Numbered from the stretch's first letter, positions 8,117-18,307 are shown. The stretch is 64,000 bases of DNA from Ignavibacteria bacterium (GCA_030835025.1 JAUQWS010000023.1:1-64000), one strand, 5' to 3'. Program-made: numbers and translations. Notes: generated from the sequence alone by a model not told the origin.

Positions 8117-9118
8117 TCATTTCTTCTTCGAAAGATTCCGAATAACTGCTTCCTGTTTCAGTTCCTGCATTTGCGGCTGAGCGCGGTAACCGGAATACAC
8201 TCCCGGTTTTGAAATTGATTTCGATACATTCGTCGCGGCTGTTAAGATAACTCCATCACAGATCTCGATGTGGCCGACTATTCCGACCTTGCCGCCGATC
8301 ATGCAGTTTTTCCCTATCTTTGTGCTGCCGGCAATCCCTGTTTGCGCAGCAATAACCGTGTTCTCGCCAATTTCAACATTATGTGCTATCTGAATCATGT
8401 TATCCAGCTTAACGCCTTTGTTTATAACTGTTTCGCCGATTGTAGCTCTATCTATGGAGCAGTTGCTGCCAATCTCCACATCATCAGCTATGACAACGAT
8501 ACCTTTCTGCGGTATCTTCTGAAAAGTACCGTCGGGATTCTTCGCCTGCCCGAATCCGTCACTCCCTATTACCGTGCCGGAATGAATAATAACACGCTTC
8601 CCTATTTTGCACCCGTTGTAAATGGTCACATTCGGATAGATAAGCGCATCATCACCAATTTCTGCACCGGCAAGTATAACAGCGTTCGGTAAAACAGTCA
8701 CTCTTTTCCCGATCTTTGCTTTGGCGCCAATAAAACAATGGGGACCTATCCTTACATCTTTAATTGATATTTCGGCGGTCTCATCTATCACAGCAGTTTC
8801 ATGAATGCCGATCTTCTGAAGCTCGGTCTTGGGTGAAAATTTTTCGAGAAGCTCAAGGAATGCGAGATAGGGGTCATCGACTTTTATTAAAGGAATAATG
8901 CGTTCATCAAGCCGTTTGTATTTACCCGTATTGAATTTCCTGGAAACAACAACGGCACCTGCAGAGGTGCCGCTGAAAAATTTTTCGTAAACCGGGTTAG
9001 CTATAAATGTTACTTCATCCGGGCCCGCAGTTTCTATTTTGCCAATATTGGCAATTTCGATACTTCCGTCACCAACAAGCTCGCCTCCGATAAGCTCTGC
9101 AACATCTGATAGCTTCAT
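8117..9118 (-). CDS. lpxD: UDP-3-O-(3-hydroxyacyl)glucosamine N-acyltransferase
   Basis: Third step of lipid A synthesis: transfers a hydroxyacyl chain from acyl carrier protein to the 2-amino group of UDP-3-O-acyl-glucosamine. Length (333) fits the family. Seen: an N-terminal uridine-binding domain, then about ten left-handed beta-helix hexapeptide turns, the 'GSDGFG' loop near residue 185, the catalytic His246 in 'IAHNVEIG', and a C-terminal helix. Last gene of the uppS-bamA-ompH-ompH-lpxD block, 9 bp after ompH, as in many Gram-negatives. It shows that this organism makes lipid A. Confidence 0.95.
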   Translation of the reverse strand: MKLSDVAELIGGELVGDGSIEIANIGKIETAGPDEVTFIANPVYEKFFSGTSAGAVVVSRKFNTGKYKRLDERIIPLIKVDDPYLAFLELLEKFSPKTELQKIGIHETAVIDETAEISIKDVRIGPHCFIGAKAKIGKRVTVLPNAVILAGAEIGDDALIYPNVTIYNGCKIGKRVIIHSGTVIGSDGFGQAKNPDGTFQKIPQKGIVVIADDVEIGSNCSIDRATIGETVINKGVKLDNMIQIAHNVEIGENTVIAAQTGIAGSTKIGKNCMIGGKVGIVGHIEICDGVILTAATNVSKSISKPGVYSGYRAQPQMQELKQEAVIRNLSKKK

Positions 9119-9127
9119 ATTAAAAAA

Positions 9128-9640
9128 CTATTGTGCTTCAAGTTTTCTTATGACTTTCTGCGTCAGGTCATACTTATCGTTCATATACAAAAGCATAAGC
9201 TGGGTTGAACGGTCAATTACAAAATCATAGCCGCCTTCCCTTGCAACATCCTGTATTGCTTTAAAAACCCTGTCCTGGACAGGCTTCATCAGCTCGTTTT
9301 GCTTTTGGAAATACTCGCCGTTCTCGCCGAATTTCTGCTGTTTAAACTCATTTATCCTCTTTTCCTGGGTCTTTATTTCATCTTCTTTCTGGTTCCTAAC
9401 ATTATCGGTCAATATCAGTTTCTTCTTCTCATAATCATCCTTTAGGAATACGAGGCTGTCATTAAGTCCGGCAAGCTCTACCTGCCACTTTTGCATCATG
9501 TTATCAAGATTTGTCTGCGCATCCTTTGCATCCTGCAAAGTCTCAAGTATAACTTTAGAATCCACGTAACCGATCTTCTGCTGGCTTAAGGCAGCCGAGA
9601 CCAGCATAAGAGATAATATTACCGCAATTTTTAGATTCAT
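9128..9640 (-). CDS. OmpH/Skp periplasmic chaperone (second copy)
   Basis: Skp-family holdase that carries unfolded outer-membrane proteins to BamA. 170 residues: signal peptide ending 'ALSQ', the family opening 'KIGYVDSKVI', a long charged coiled-coil tentacle, and a C-terminal strand ('YDFVIDRSTQLMLL'). It lies between lpxD and the other OmpH. The two copies are clearly related in layout but divergent in sequence, so the duplication is old. Confidence 0.85.
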   Translation of the reverse strand: MNLKIAVILSLMLVSAALSQQKIGYVDSKVILETLQDAKDAQTNLDNMMQKWQVELAGLNDSLVFLKDDYEKKKLILTDNVRNQKEDEIKTQEKRINEFKQQKFGENGEYFQKQNELMKPVQDRVFKAIQDVAREGGYDFVIDRSTQLMLLYMNDKYDLTQKVIRKLEAQ

Positions 9641-9706
9641 CTGTTTAAAATAGAATTGTTGGAATAAAACCTTTCAGAATGCACTGTTCAATCCTTTAAA
9701 CTTATG

Positions 9707-10252
9707 CTATTTAAGCTTATCGAGAACTTTGAAAGTAATATCGATGTCCTTATCGCCGTAGATCAATGCATCAGATGCCTTATCAAGAACCATATTGTAC
9801 TTAAGCTCTTTTGCCAATCCTTCAATTGCCTTTGTGATCTTCTCTTTCACGGGTTTAAAAAGTTCAACCTGAGTATCATAAAGCAGCTTCTGCACATTCT
9901 GCTTGTAAACAGAAAGCTCCTGGTCCAGGCTCTGGACTTCTTCCTGCATTATTCCCAGTTCACTTTCAAGTGCCTTTATCTGGTCTGCCGTGAGTTTGCC
10001 TGCTTCGATCTGCTTTTGTGCATCTTCGTATTTCGCCTTGAAAGCATCTGCCTTTGTCTTGATATCATTCTCTTTTACAGTGATGGTATCAACATATTGC
10101 TTCTGGAGCCCCTCAAGCTGGGTTTTAACAGCCTGCGCCTCGGGAAGCTGGTTTATGATAACTTCACTGTCTACAAAAGCAATCTTAACCTGTGCGCCGG
10201 TAATTGCCGCGCCGAAGATAAGAACCATCAGCGCAAATAATGTTTTTTTCAA
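9707..10252 (-). CDS. OmpH/Skp periplasmic chaperone (first copy)
   Basis: Skp-family chaperone, 181 residues, directly downstream of bamA. Seen: signal peptide ending 'ITGAQ', 'KIAFVDSEVIINQLPEAQ', a Gln/Glu/Lys-rich coiled coil over roughly residues 40-125, and a C-terminal strand 'YNMVLDKASDALIYG'. A Shine-Dalgarno sequence (AGGAG on the minus strand) precedes the start. A second OmpH follows 66 bp downstream. Confidence 0.85.
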   Translation of the reverse strand: MKKTLFALMVLIFGAAITGAQVKIAFVDSEVIINQLPEAQAVKTQLEGLQKQYVDTITVKENDIKTKADAFKAKYEDAQKQIEAGKLTADQIKALESELGIMQEEVQSLDQELSVYKQNVQKLLYDTQVELFKPVKEKITKAIEGLAKELKYNMVLDKASDALIYGDKDIDITFKVLDKLK

Positions 10253-10307
10253 TTAATTCTCCTTTAGAATTATATTATAAATTAAAAATTCTTTTTCAGC
10301 ATTCACA

Positions 10308-12662
10308 TCAGAATCCTCTGCCGAACTGGAAATGGAAGAGCCATGCAGGATCCTGGTTATCAACAATCTTCCTGTCAAATCCGTATCCCAGGTCAAATCC
10401 GATAATTCCGACTGCGGGCAGCATTAGTCTTGCTCCAACCCCTACCGATCTTTTGAGGTCGAAAAAGTCGGCCTGCTTGAAAGATTTCCACAGGTTACCT
10501 GCTTCGGCAAATGCTGTCAGGAATATCGGGATCGGGTCCTGTGAGAGCGAGTACCTGAGCTCAACACCATACTTCATATAAAACCTGCCGCCGATCGGGC
10601 TGCCTATTACATTTTGCGGACCTATAGTCCTGTCATCATAACCTCTTAATGCAACGGTGTTATAAGAAAGTCCGCTGCCGCCCATAAAGAACAGTTCGTT
10701 GGGCGGAACGTAATTATCACTGGAAAGATTGCTGATGCTTTCCACATCAAATATTGTTGCCAGAACAAGCTTACCGGAATTGTCAAGGCTCTTGAATGCT
10801 TCAGACTTGAATCCGAGCTTGTAAAAATTGGTAGTACCTACCAGGTTTGCACCTGCTATCTCCGCAGAAAGTGATATCTTTGATCCAACCGAAGGAAAGA
10901 TAGGACTGTTAGTTGAATTCCTGGAAATCACCTGTCCAATACTGAACTGGCTTCTGACACCGGTTTCATAAATGCCGGCACCCTGAATAACATTGGTACG
11001 CTGGAACTTCAGGAACCAGTCACCCCGGAAATAATCATCGGGGAATTTGAAACGTCTGCCGATATTAAGCGTGGAACCGGTCTCCTGGATCTGGTAAGTA
11101 TAATTCTGTCTTGTATCATAAACATCTATTCCGCCCGAAGTGGGAGTGTTGAAAAGCCATGGCTCCGTAAAGCCTATTCTGAATGTGCGGTAAGAGCCAT
11201 CAGTCCCGAAATCCCATTGCAAACTAAGTATTTGGCCCGCACCGCCGGAAAGCGGGTCAAGAATATCAAAGTTATTGAAGGTTAATCCAAGACTGCCGGA
11301 AAAACCAAATGTCTGACTGTACCCTACTGAAGCGTTAAGCTGGTCTGAAGATCTCTCTTCCACTATATAAACAAGGTCAACCGTACTGTCATTTCTCTGC
11401 ACAAAATCGTAATTCATTGATTCAGGATTAAAGTAGTTCAGCTGAGACATTTGCTGCATGCTGCGCACCATTGCTGTCTTGTTGAAATACTGTCCCGGCA
11501 AGGTGAAGAGCTCACGCCTTATGACTTTATCCTGAGTTTTGGTGTTCCCCGAAAACGATACGAGCCCCACCCTGTACTGATGGTTCTCTGAAATCTTAAC
11601 TGTCAGGTCAACATAATTATTATCTTTCACGTCTTCGTCAACATCTGCCTGGAATCCCAGATACCCGTTATCAAGATACATTGAAGCAATATCTGTCTGG
11701 CTTTCGTTCCCTCTTAAGTTTTGTTGGAATTTCTGGATATTATATACATTACCGCGCTTCATATCCAGCATCTCAACAAGAAGTGAATCCTTATAAACTT
11801 CGTTGCCTTCGAAGTTAATTTTACCAACTCTGAACTTAGGTCCTTCGTTCACTTTGATTACGATATCAACATCTTCTTTGTTGTTCTTATATGTAAGCTT
11901 GTCTTCTACTATTGTTGCGTCTTTAAAACCATTTTCTCTGTAATAATCCAGTATCAGTCCTTTATCTTTTTCGTAATCTTTGCGGTTGAACCTTGCTTTA
12001 TCCCAGAATTGCCACCATACTTTTTCAGAGGTTCCATCCATAGCACCTCTAAGGTCACCTGATGAGATTCTGGAGTTTCCTTCGAAGCGGATCTTCCGAA
12101 CGCTTATCTTAGTGCCTTCATCAATCTTTACCCTTAGCTGCGCTTCGTTATAAGAATTCACGAACTGGTCAACCTTCACTTCGGCAAGCGGGTAACCTTC
12201 TTCCTCATAAAGCTTTACCAGGTTATACTCAATATCTTTCAGGGTTTGGGGAGTTATGACCTGTCCTTTTTCAAGGGGTATTTTCTCTTCGAGGTCTTTA
12301 TCACTGAACTCATCATTGCCGGAAAATTTCATATTATCAAGCTTGGGAAGCTCTTTCACCTTGATCACAAGATATGCACCGTCGCCGATCTTCTTATCAA
12401 CATTAACCTCTATATCAGAAAAAAGCTTCATATTCCACAGATTCATTATCGCAGACTGAGTTGCTTCCGATGGCACCATGATCTCTTCCCCGACCTTTAA
12501 GCCGCTGCTTGAAACTATGATCCTGGAGTCATAGAATTTATTTCCTTCTGTCGAAATGGAAAGGATCTTATATGTCCTTGGCCCATCCTGCGAAAATGAA
12601 ACTGAACAGAAAAACATCATTAGGGCAAGTAAAGAAAAGACTTTTCTATTTAAATATATCAT
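10308..12662 (-). CDS. bamA: Outer membrane protein assembly factor BamA
   Basis: Omp85-family insertase that folds beta-barrels into the outer membrane. 784 residues: signal peptide ending 'SFSQ', five POTRA domains over about residues 30-440, then a 16-strand barrel. Seen: the Omp85 loop-6 signature in 'LRGYDDRTIGP' and a terminal phenylalanine in 'FQFGRGF'. Its ATG overlaps the uppS stop codon by one base, which implies translational coupling. The two OmpH chaperones downstream fit its role. Confidence 0.95.
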   Translation of the reverse strand: MIYLNRKVFSLLALMMFFCSVSFSQDGPRTYKILSISTEGNKFYDSRIIVSSSGLKVGEEIMVPSEATQSAIMNLWNMKLFSDIEVNVDKKIGDGAYLVIKVKELPKLDNMKFSGNDEFSDKDLEEKIPLEKGQVITPQTLKDIEYNLVKLYEEEGYPLAEVKVDQFVNSYNEAQLRVKIDEGTKISVRKIRFEGNSRISSGDLRGAMDGTSEKVWWQFWDKARFNRKDYEKDKGLILDYYRENGFKDATIVEDKLTYKNNKEDVDIVIKVNEGPKFRVGKINFEGNEVYKDSLLVEMLDMKRGNVYNIQKFQQNLRGNESQTDIASMYLDNGYLGFQADVDEDVKDNNYVDLTVKISENHQYRVGLVSFSGNTKTQDKVIRRELFTLPGQYFNKTAMVRSMQQMSQLNYFNPESMNYDFVQRNDSTVDLVYIVEERSSDQLNASVGYSQTFGFSGSLGLTFNNFDILDPLSGGAGQILSLQWDFGTDGSYRTFRIGFTEPWLFNTPTSGGIDVYDTRQNYTYQIQETGSTLNIGRRFKFPDDYFRGDWFLKFQRTNVIQGAGIYETGVRSQFSIGQVISRNSTNSPIFPSVGSKISLSAEIAGANLVGTTNFYKLGFKSEAFKSLDNSGKLVLATIFDVESISNLSSDNYVPPNELFFMGGSGLSYNTVALRGYDDRTIGPQNVIGSPIGGRFYMKYGVELRYSLSQDPIPIFLTAFAEAGNLWKSFKQADFFDLKRSVGVGARLMLPAVGIIGFDLGYGFDRKIVDNQDPAWLFHFQFGRGF

Positions 12663-13450
12663 TAAGCTTTTTTCTTTGATTGAATTTGTTTTGTAGTCAT
12701 GCCGTATCTTCGCTCCCTGTGCTGGTAAGCCCTGATAGCATCGTATAGCTGTGTTCGTCTGAATTCGGGCCAGAACGTCTTATCAAAATAGAACTCTGTA
12801 TAGGCAGATTCCCATAAGAGAAAATTGCTGATCCTGAAATCTCCGCCGGTCCTGATCAAAAGATCAGGCTCGGGAATACCTGCAGTTACAAGATAATCAG
12901 CAAACAGGTTTTCGTTTATATCTCCGAGGTTTATCTTTCCTGTTTTATAATCTGAAGAAATATTTTTGACTGCATTCAATATGTCCCAGCGGCCACTGTA
13001 ACTTAATGCTAAAACCAAAGTTAAGCCCTTATTGTTCCTTGTTTTTTCAATGGCTTCTTTAAGTTCTCTGAGAACCTGGGGCGGCATGATCGACAGATCG
13101 CCCACTGCCAAAAGTCTTACGTTATTCTCGTGAAGCTTATCAGTTTCACTTTTGAGGGATCTTATCAAAAGCCGCATCAAAATAGCGACCTCGGTTTTGG
13201 GTCTGCGCCAGTTTTCGGTAGAAAAAGTATATAAAGTGAGGTATTTGATCCCGATTTGTCCCGAAGCTTCAACAATATCCCTTACCGAGTGAACACCCTG
13301 CCTATGACCGAAAGTGCGGGGTTTTCTTTTTTCCTGAGCCCAGCGGCCGTTACCATCCATAATAACAGCTACATGCCGCGGAATCTCACCCGATTTTTTT
13401 AAAGAATCCTGAACCCTTTTGTCAGCTCCAGAAGGTTCGTTAAAAGCCAT
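12662..13450 (-). CDS. uppS: Undecaprenyl diphosphate synthase
   Basis: Cis-prenyltransferase that makes the C55 lipid carrier for peptidoglycan and surface polysaccharides from farnesyl and isopentenyl diphosphates. Seen: 'VIMDGNGRWA' with the metal-binding Asp32, 'GHRQGVHSVRDIV', 'LTLYTFSTENWRRP' and the C-terminal 'RTGGDFRISNFLLWE' with 'FWPEF'. Length 262 includes about 20 extra N-terminal residues. First gene of the envelope block; a short AGGGTTTT hairpin lies just before it in the leader (13467-13490). Confidence 0.95.
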   Translation of the reverse strand: MAFNEPSGADKRVQDSLKKSGEIPRHVAVIMDGNGRWAQEKRKPRTFGHRQGVHSVRDIVEASGQIGIKYLTLYTFSTENWRRPKTEVAILMRLLIRSLKSETDKLHENNVRLLAVGDLSIMPPQVLRELKEAIEKTRNNKGLTLVLALSYSGRWDILNAVKNISSDYKTGKINLGDINENLFADYLVTAGIPEPDLLIRTGGDFRISNFLLWESAYTEFYFDKTFWPEFRRTQLYDAIRAYQHRERRYGMTTKQIQSKKKA

Positions 13451-13609
13451 CCTATATTATTAACAAAGGGTTTTCTGCATCAAAAACCCTGATTTTCTAT
13501 TAGTAAACCAATAATTTAGCGTATAGTGAACAAAAATACAATTGATAAAAAAATGCAGAAATATTGCAGGTAATTGCAGAAAATGATTCAAACATGAGAA
13601 AAGCATACA

Positions 13610-13629
13610 AAGCTCAGCGTGCCGAGCTT
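13610..13629 (-). terminator. Probable terminator after TonB receptor
   Basis: AAGCTC / GAGCTT stem 19 bp after the receptor stop codon, followed on the minus strand by a T-rich stretch. A second hairpin (13467-13490) may back it up. Confidence 0.5.
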
Positions 13630-13647
13630 GGTTTAACCTGAATATTA

Positions 13648-15972
13648 TCAGAATCTGAATGGTACACTTAACTGTAAACTAAAACTTCTTCCAGGATTTA
13701 ATGCGTAACCCTTATACCTGCTTAAATGATCAACATATTTTATGTCTGCAAAATTGGTTACAATAAGGTCCACGGATGCCGCAGATTTTGCGAATTCGAA
13801 ATCAAAACCAATCCCTCCGTTTAGTAGAATGTAACCATCAGTTTTTGCTTCAAGCGGATCTGTTTTGCTCTGCGGGGAAATTACTTTAGCCGAAATCCTG
13901 AAATAAGGATTAAGAAGCATACCCCAGCTGTGTTTTTGAAGCTTGAACTCAAAAATGTTCTTCATTGGCGGTGTAAATGGCAGCGGATTACCTGTTGCAT
14001 TGTTTTCAGTACGGACAAAATCACCTGAAACATTCAGTACAAGCCATTTAAGAGGCTGATACTGCACGGAATACTCGTACCCGATAAAAGTGCTCCTGGA
14101 TTGCTTAATATCAAACACCGGGTTTCCCTCTAATGTATCACCGGTAGGAGAAGGATAGATGAAGTTGTCAACAAGATTCCTGTAAGCTGATAGCTCGATC
14201 CTCAGCGCTTTATAGTTAAGCCTTATACCAAGATCAATGTTGATTGATTCTTCGGGTTCAGGTACTGAATAAGGATCAAGTGATTTCAGTCCACGTTCAA
14301 ATCTTCCGGCGCCTTCATGAACCCCATCAACATACAGTTCAAATTCAGAGGGAGGCCTCCAACCTCTTCCGGCGTTTGCATAAATGTTAAGTAACTTCAC
14401 AGGTGAATACACAATTCCGAAAGAGCCGGTTACTGAACTGAAATTTATCATATCGGGATTCAGAACTTTTACCGGTATACCGGCAGAGTCGGTCTCGAAA
14501 ACTGTTTCCTTTATGTTAAGATTCTTTGAGTCTAATCTGGTTCCAGCCGAAAGAGTAAGATCCCCGATAATGAATTTTTCCAGAAGATAAATACCAACCG
14601 TATTAGCATAATAGTTTGGAATAAGCTTTTCATCGGCAAGAGTTTCATTCTTCTGGTAAGTGAATGAAGTACCAATAGTACCGCCAAGACATTTAGAAAG
14701 CTGGTGGTCAAGCTTAAGGGAAGCATCGAATGTTCCGAGCCTCAAATATAACGCATAGTTATCCGATTCGACATCTGCTTTGGTTTCAAATTCCTTTCTA
14801 TCCTGAAGCTGAAAAGAAAAAACGGGTTTAATCTGAAATCCCGGACTTAGATCAAAACTGCTTTCTATGGAAACCTGGCTCGTATTCATTTTCTGAGTCA
14901 GGGTAGCCTCGGGGTCTTCTGCAGGGTCTTCATGTATTCCAAGTTCCCTTCTGAAAGTCTCGAAACCGAGATTTACATTTCCGAAACTGCCATTAACTCC
15001 TAGATTTGCGCCGGCCTGGAATTCCTTTGAAGAGCTGTTGGAAAGAACTCCTCCTGTTATTTCTTTTGTCCCTTCGGGAGTGTTTACAAGAAAAGTACCT
15101 TCCGGTGTTTTTACGTTACCTGTATTTCTATAACCCAAATGCCCTTTCAATCCAAATTTTTTAGAGCCCACTCCGAGTCCTAAACTCCCCAAAAGCTGTT
15201 CATCACCCGAGAATCCTCCTAAAACGGCATCACCGTAGAATATTGCATGTTTTTTACCTGAGAACATAAGAGGTTTTGAAATAACATTGATAACTCCTCC
15301 TATGCCATCTGCTCCGTAAATCAAGCTTGCCGGACCTCGCAGCACCTCAATTCTTTCCAGATCGAACAAGCTTAACTCAGGTCCATGCTCATCGCCCCAT
15401 GACTGACTTTCGTGCTTCACGCCATCGTGAACTATCAATACACTTTGTGAGCCGAGTCCTCTTATCACCGGTTTGCCAATTCCCGGCCCTGTTGAAATGT
15501 TACTAATACCCGGGATATTCTGTATAGTTTCAGCAAGCGTCTGGCTTCTCAATTTTGTGATATTGCGGCTGTTAAGCTCGGTAATGGAAAATGTACTTTT
15601 GGAAATATCAACAGCATTAAACGAACCAGTTACATCAATTACCGGTGTTTCTATCAGGCTTTCGGTCATTGTAATACTCAACATAGTATCAATTCCGCTG
15701 AAATCCACTTCAAGCGATCTGGACTGGTAACCATTACGTTTGAATGTGAGTAGGTAATCACCACTGGAAACATTACCAAAATAGAACATGCCTTTGCTGT
15801 TAGTTGAAGAAATTAACCCGAGGTCTTCTATCACTACGGAAACAAACTCAAGTGGTCTGTCATTCTCATCTTTAACAAAACCCTTTAACAAATTGTTTGA
15901 AGGAAGTGTCTGGGATTGGACAATGCTGCATAGGAATGCGAAAAGAAATATGGCTTTGATCTGTTTTCTCAT
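13648..15972 (-). CDS. TonB-dependent outer-membrane receptor with carboxypeptidase-like N-domain
   Basis: Outer-membrane beta-barrel that imports a scarce ligand using TonB energy. I take the start at 15972, which gives a signal peptide ending 'IVQSQ'; 13 residues upstream in the open frame look spurious. Seen: an N-terminal carboxypeptidase-regulatory-like domain ('LKGFVKDENDRPLEFVSVVI'), a plug domain ('TIQNIPGISN', 'IRGLGSQSVLIVHDGV', 'IEVLRGPASLIYGADGIGG'), and a barrel ending in 'LSVPFRF'. The neighbouring small His/Cys protein (16048) and the downstream-facing metal proteins suggest a metal or metal-chelate ligand; this is inference. Confidence 0.85.
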   Translation of the reverse strand: MRKQIKAIFLFAFLCSIVQSQTLPSNNLLKGFVKDENDRPLEFVSVVIEDLGLISSTNSKGMFYFGNVSSGDYLLTFKRNGYQSRSLEVDFSGIDTMLSITMTESLIETPVIDVTGSFNAVDISKSTFSITELNSRNITKLRSQTLAETIQNIPGISNISTGPGIGKPVIRGLGSQSVLIVHDGVKHESQSWGDEHGPELSLFDLERIEVLRGPASLIYGADGIGGVINVISKPLMFSGKKHAIFYGDAVLGGFSGDEQLLGSLGLGVGSKKFGLKGHLGYRNTGNVKTPEGTFLVNTPEGTKEITGGVLSNSSSKEFQAGANLGVNGSFGNVNLGFETFRRELGIHEDPAEDPEATLTQKMNTSQVSIESSFDLSPGFQIKPVFSFQLQDRKEFETKADVESDNYALYLRLGTFDASLKLDHQLSKCLGGTIGTSFTYQKNETLADEKLIPNYYANTVGIYLLEKFIIGDLTLSAGTRLDSKNLNIKETVFETDSAGIPVKVLNPDMINFSSVTGSFGIVYSPVKLLNIYANAGRGWRPPSEFELYVDGVHEGAGRFERGLKSLDPYSVPEPEESINIDLGIRLNYKALRIELSAYRNLVDNFIYPSPTGDTLEGNPVFDIKQSRSTFIGYEYSVQYQPLKWLVLNVSGDFVRTENNATGNPLPFTPPMKNIFEFKLQKHSWGMLLNPYFRISAKVISPQSKTDPLEAKTDGYILLNGGIGFDFEFAKSAASVDLIVTNFADIKYVDHLSRYKGYALNPGRSFSLQLSVPFRF

Positions 15973-16047
15973 ATCAGAATAGTTAAAAATGCCAATGCAG
16001 AATGTCTGCAAAGACAGAGTCCTAAGAAACTAAATAAAATTTATGTA

Positions 16048-16350
16048 TTATATAGAACCGGTATGAGAAGAAAAAGGAGGCGCCCTTCCATAAAAGGACT
16101 GCAATATCTCGGCTTGAGAAAGGAGAAACAAAGATCTCCGGAAATCCTGGTATGTAACTTCAAGGGTAATGCCCGGACTGTTTACCGGCAATGAAGAAGC
16201 GTTTAATGTCTTATTGAAAAAGCACGCCTGACATTTATCTGATGAATGAAATGCATCCTCATCATGGTGATGCAACAATTCAGACCCGTTAATTGCAGAC
16301 AGCGCAAAAAACAGAACAATTGAAGCTATATATTTCCTTGAATTCGTCAA
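16048..16350 (-). CDS. Small exported His/Cys protein (DUF2946-like)
   Basis: 100-residue exported protein 75 bp upstream of the TonB receptor and in the same direction. Seen: signal peptide to about residue 22, then 'LLHHHDEDAFHSSDKCQAC', a dense set of His, Asp and Cys that could bind a metal ion, and the tail motif 'GRAPPFSS', which resembles the 'RGPP' end of DUF2946-type proteins found next to copper/zinc TonB receptors. Family assignment rests on these short motifs only. Likely co-expressed with the receptor as a metal-linked accessory protein. Confidence 0.5.
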   Translation of the reverse strand: MTNSRKYIASIVLFFALSAINGSELLHHHDEDAFHSSDKCQACFFNKTLNASSLPVNSPGITLEVTYQDFRRSLFLLSQAEILQSFYGRAPPFSSHTGSI

Positions 16351-16543
16351 TCAGGCACAATTGTAATAACTATTATATAATGTAACAAGTCAAATTGCAG
16401 ATTAATTGCTCTTTCAACAGTTTCTTCTGCCGCTAATCTGAATTTGTGCTCTGATGCTATACTTTGCAGGCATATTCTGTTTTTTTGGAATAACAACTAT
16501 TGCCAGTACCATAGATATTATACGCCTGTTTATGTTTTGTACA

Positions 16544-16572
16544 TAAAAAAAGCGGAGCAATATTGCCCCGCT
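16544..16572 (-). terminator. Rho-independent terminator
   Basis: AGCGG(A)GCAAT / ATTGC(C)CCGCT stem with seven Ts on the minus strand; ends the BNR protein gene at 16595. Confidence 0.8.
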
Positions 16573-16594
16573 TTATATGTGTATAAATGAATTA

Positions 16595-18307
16595 TTATTT
16601 GATTAGAACCATCCTCTTTGTTTCTGAATAGTCCCCTGCCGAAAGCTTATAGAAATATACTCCGCTTGGATTTGAAGAAGCGTTCCATGTAATTTCATAA
16701 CTCTTCGGAAGTAATTCCGCATCAATAAGACGAGTGACTTCTTTTCCCAAAATATCATAAACAACCAGTTTTACGAATCCTTCTTTTTTAATATCGAATC
16801 TTATCTTTGTTTCAGGATTAAAAGGATTGGGATAATTCTGTTCAAGAGAGTATTCCTTCGGAACATTATTCCCCTCAACAATACCGGTCAATATGCCGAT
16901 TTTTACTGTCCATGCCTGCTGGACACCTGTAAAATCATCCATCCACAACGGCCAAACTGCACCGTTGCCTGATGTTATTCCGATGTAGTCTCCCTGGTAA
17001 GCAGATTTGGGCCTGGATTTGTGGTCGCTTGCGAGTATATCAACCCAGGTATTTCCTCCATCGGCAGAACGGGAAACAAAGACTTCCAAAGAGTCATTTG
17101 TCGGAGTATTTCTTGAATCATAATACACCACATTTATGTTGGAAGCTTCATCAACTCTTATAGCGGGGAATAACTGGTACTTCCCGTTACCCGGTGTATC
17201 CTGATTAACCCTGATGCCTGAAGACCAGCTCACACCCCCATCTGTTGAACGGTATAGAATAACATCGGCAAGATCTGTTGCAGGTGCAACGTTCATTTCA
17301 TTTGTGACTATGTATATCCATCCGTTCCTTTGGCTTCCGCTTCTATCCACGTCAACTCTGGGGAAATGGAAATATCTCATTCCGTTAATTGTACTGCCAG
17401 TAGGCAATCCGTTAATATTAAAAGCTGTGTTAGTTGAAAGGTCCCAGTTAATTCCGCCATTGGTGGATTTTGCAAATCCAATGGAATCCGGCTGGCTGGA
17501 TCCGATATAATTATTCCATATCACATAAATCTCCCCTCCCGGTCCGGTCCTTGAAGGAATATCTGACCATGCAGCATAGTGCCCCGATGAAGAAACCGGG
17601 CTTATTGTCAGCGGCAGACTCCAGTTAACTCCTCCGTTAGTAGTATGAGAGAACTGTACTTTTCTTACCCCTGCAACGTTTGTATAAGTTACATAACTTC
17701 TGCCGTAAAAAGTGCTCCACGGCGCATCATCAGTTCCCATTGAGGGTTCATGCTGAAGAACATTTCCGCTTTCGATCTGGTAGCTATCGCTCCAGGTTGC
17801 ACCCATATTCGTCGAAAAATTCGCGGCCATTCCGGGTACAGTGCCGCCGCCAATGTGGGTAAAGAGCAGCCTTCCGTCTTTATCTATAATAATTCCCGGA
17901 TCTCCGCCGTGTGATGCCATTGGGAGCCCGAATATCGTATCACTGCCAAACCAGTTCACTCCGTTGTTAGTGGTTAAGTACAGCCCTTCTGAAATTCCCG
18001 GAGCCTGAACATTTGCAGAACCCCACATTATATTATGGTTCAAAGGATGTCTCACTATTATTGTCTCAGTCTGCCTGTGTGTGTTGGGATAGACCCTCAC
18101 ATTGGGTTCAACAATAAATGCAGCATCCTGAAAATAGAATACCTTTGAACTTGTGTTTTGATGAATGTAAATATCTTTCGGAAGAGGGATATATTCACCC
18201 GATGTAAGATCAGGTGTATGCGGCAGCAATTGTGAAGCGTCCTGAGAGTAAACAGAACAAACAGAGAAAAATAGTAAAGCAAAAACAATATTCTTAAAGA
18301 GTTTCAT
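16595..18307 (-). CDS. Secreted sialidase-fold (BNR) protein with T9SS sorting domain
   Basis: 570-residue exported protein with a signal peptide ending 'VYSQ'. Seen: repeated Asp-box-like motifs ('STNMGATW', 'TTNGGVNW', 'STDGGVSW', 'SADGGNTW') typical of BNR/sialidase six-bladed propellers, then a type IX sorting domain ('NYPNPFNPETKIRFDI', 'SGVYFYKL', 'KRMVLIK'). It is a clear paralogue of the protein at 27666: both share the blocks 'VRHPLN', 'SHGGDPG.IIDK.GR' and a 'RNGWIYIV'-like segment. I cannot show that the catalytic residues of sialidases are present, so the enzymatic role is open. Confidence 0.8.
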   Translation of the reverse strand: MKLFKNIVFALLFFSVCSVYSQDASQLLPHTPDLTSGEYIPLPKDIYIHQNTSSKVFYFQDAAFIVEPNVRVYPNTHRQTETIIVRHPLNHNIMWGSANVQAPGISEGLYLTTNNGVNWFGSDTIFGLPMASHGGDPGIIIDKDGRLLFTHIGGGTVPGMAANFSTNMGATWSDSYQIESGNVLQHEPSMGTDDAPWSTFYGRSYVTYTNVAGVRKVQFSHTTNGGVNWSLPLTISPVSSSGHYAAWSDIPSRTGPGGEIYVIWNNYIGSSQPDSIGFAKSTNGGINWDLSTNTAFNINGLPTGSTINGMRYFHFPRVDVDRSGSQRNGWIYIVTNEMNVAPATDLADVILYRSTDGGVSWSSGIRVNQDTPGNGKYQLFPAIRVDEASNINVVYYDSRNTPTNDSLEVFVSRSADGGNTWVDILASDHKSRPKSAYQGDYIGITSGNGAVWPLWMDDFTGVQQAWTVKIGILTGIVEGNNVPKEYSLEQNYPNPFNPETKIRFDIKKEGFVKLVVYDILGKEVTRLIDAELLPKSYEITWNASSNPSGVYFYKLSAGDYSETKRMVLIK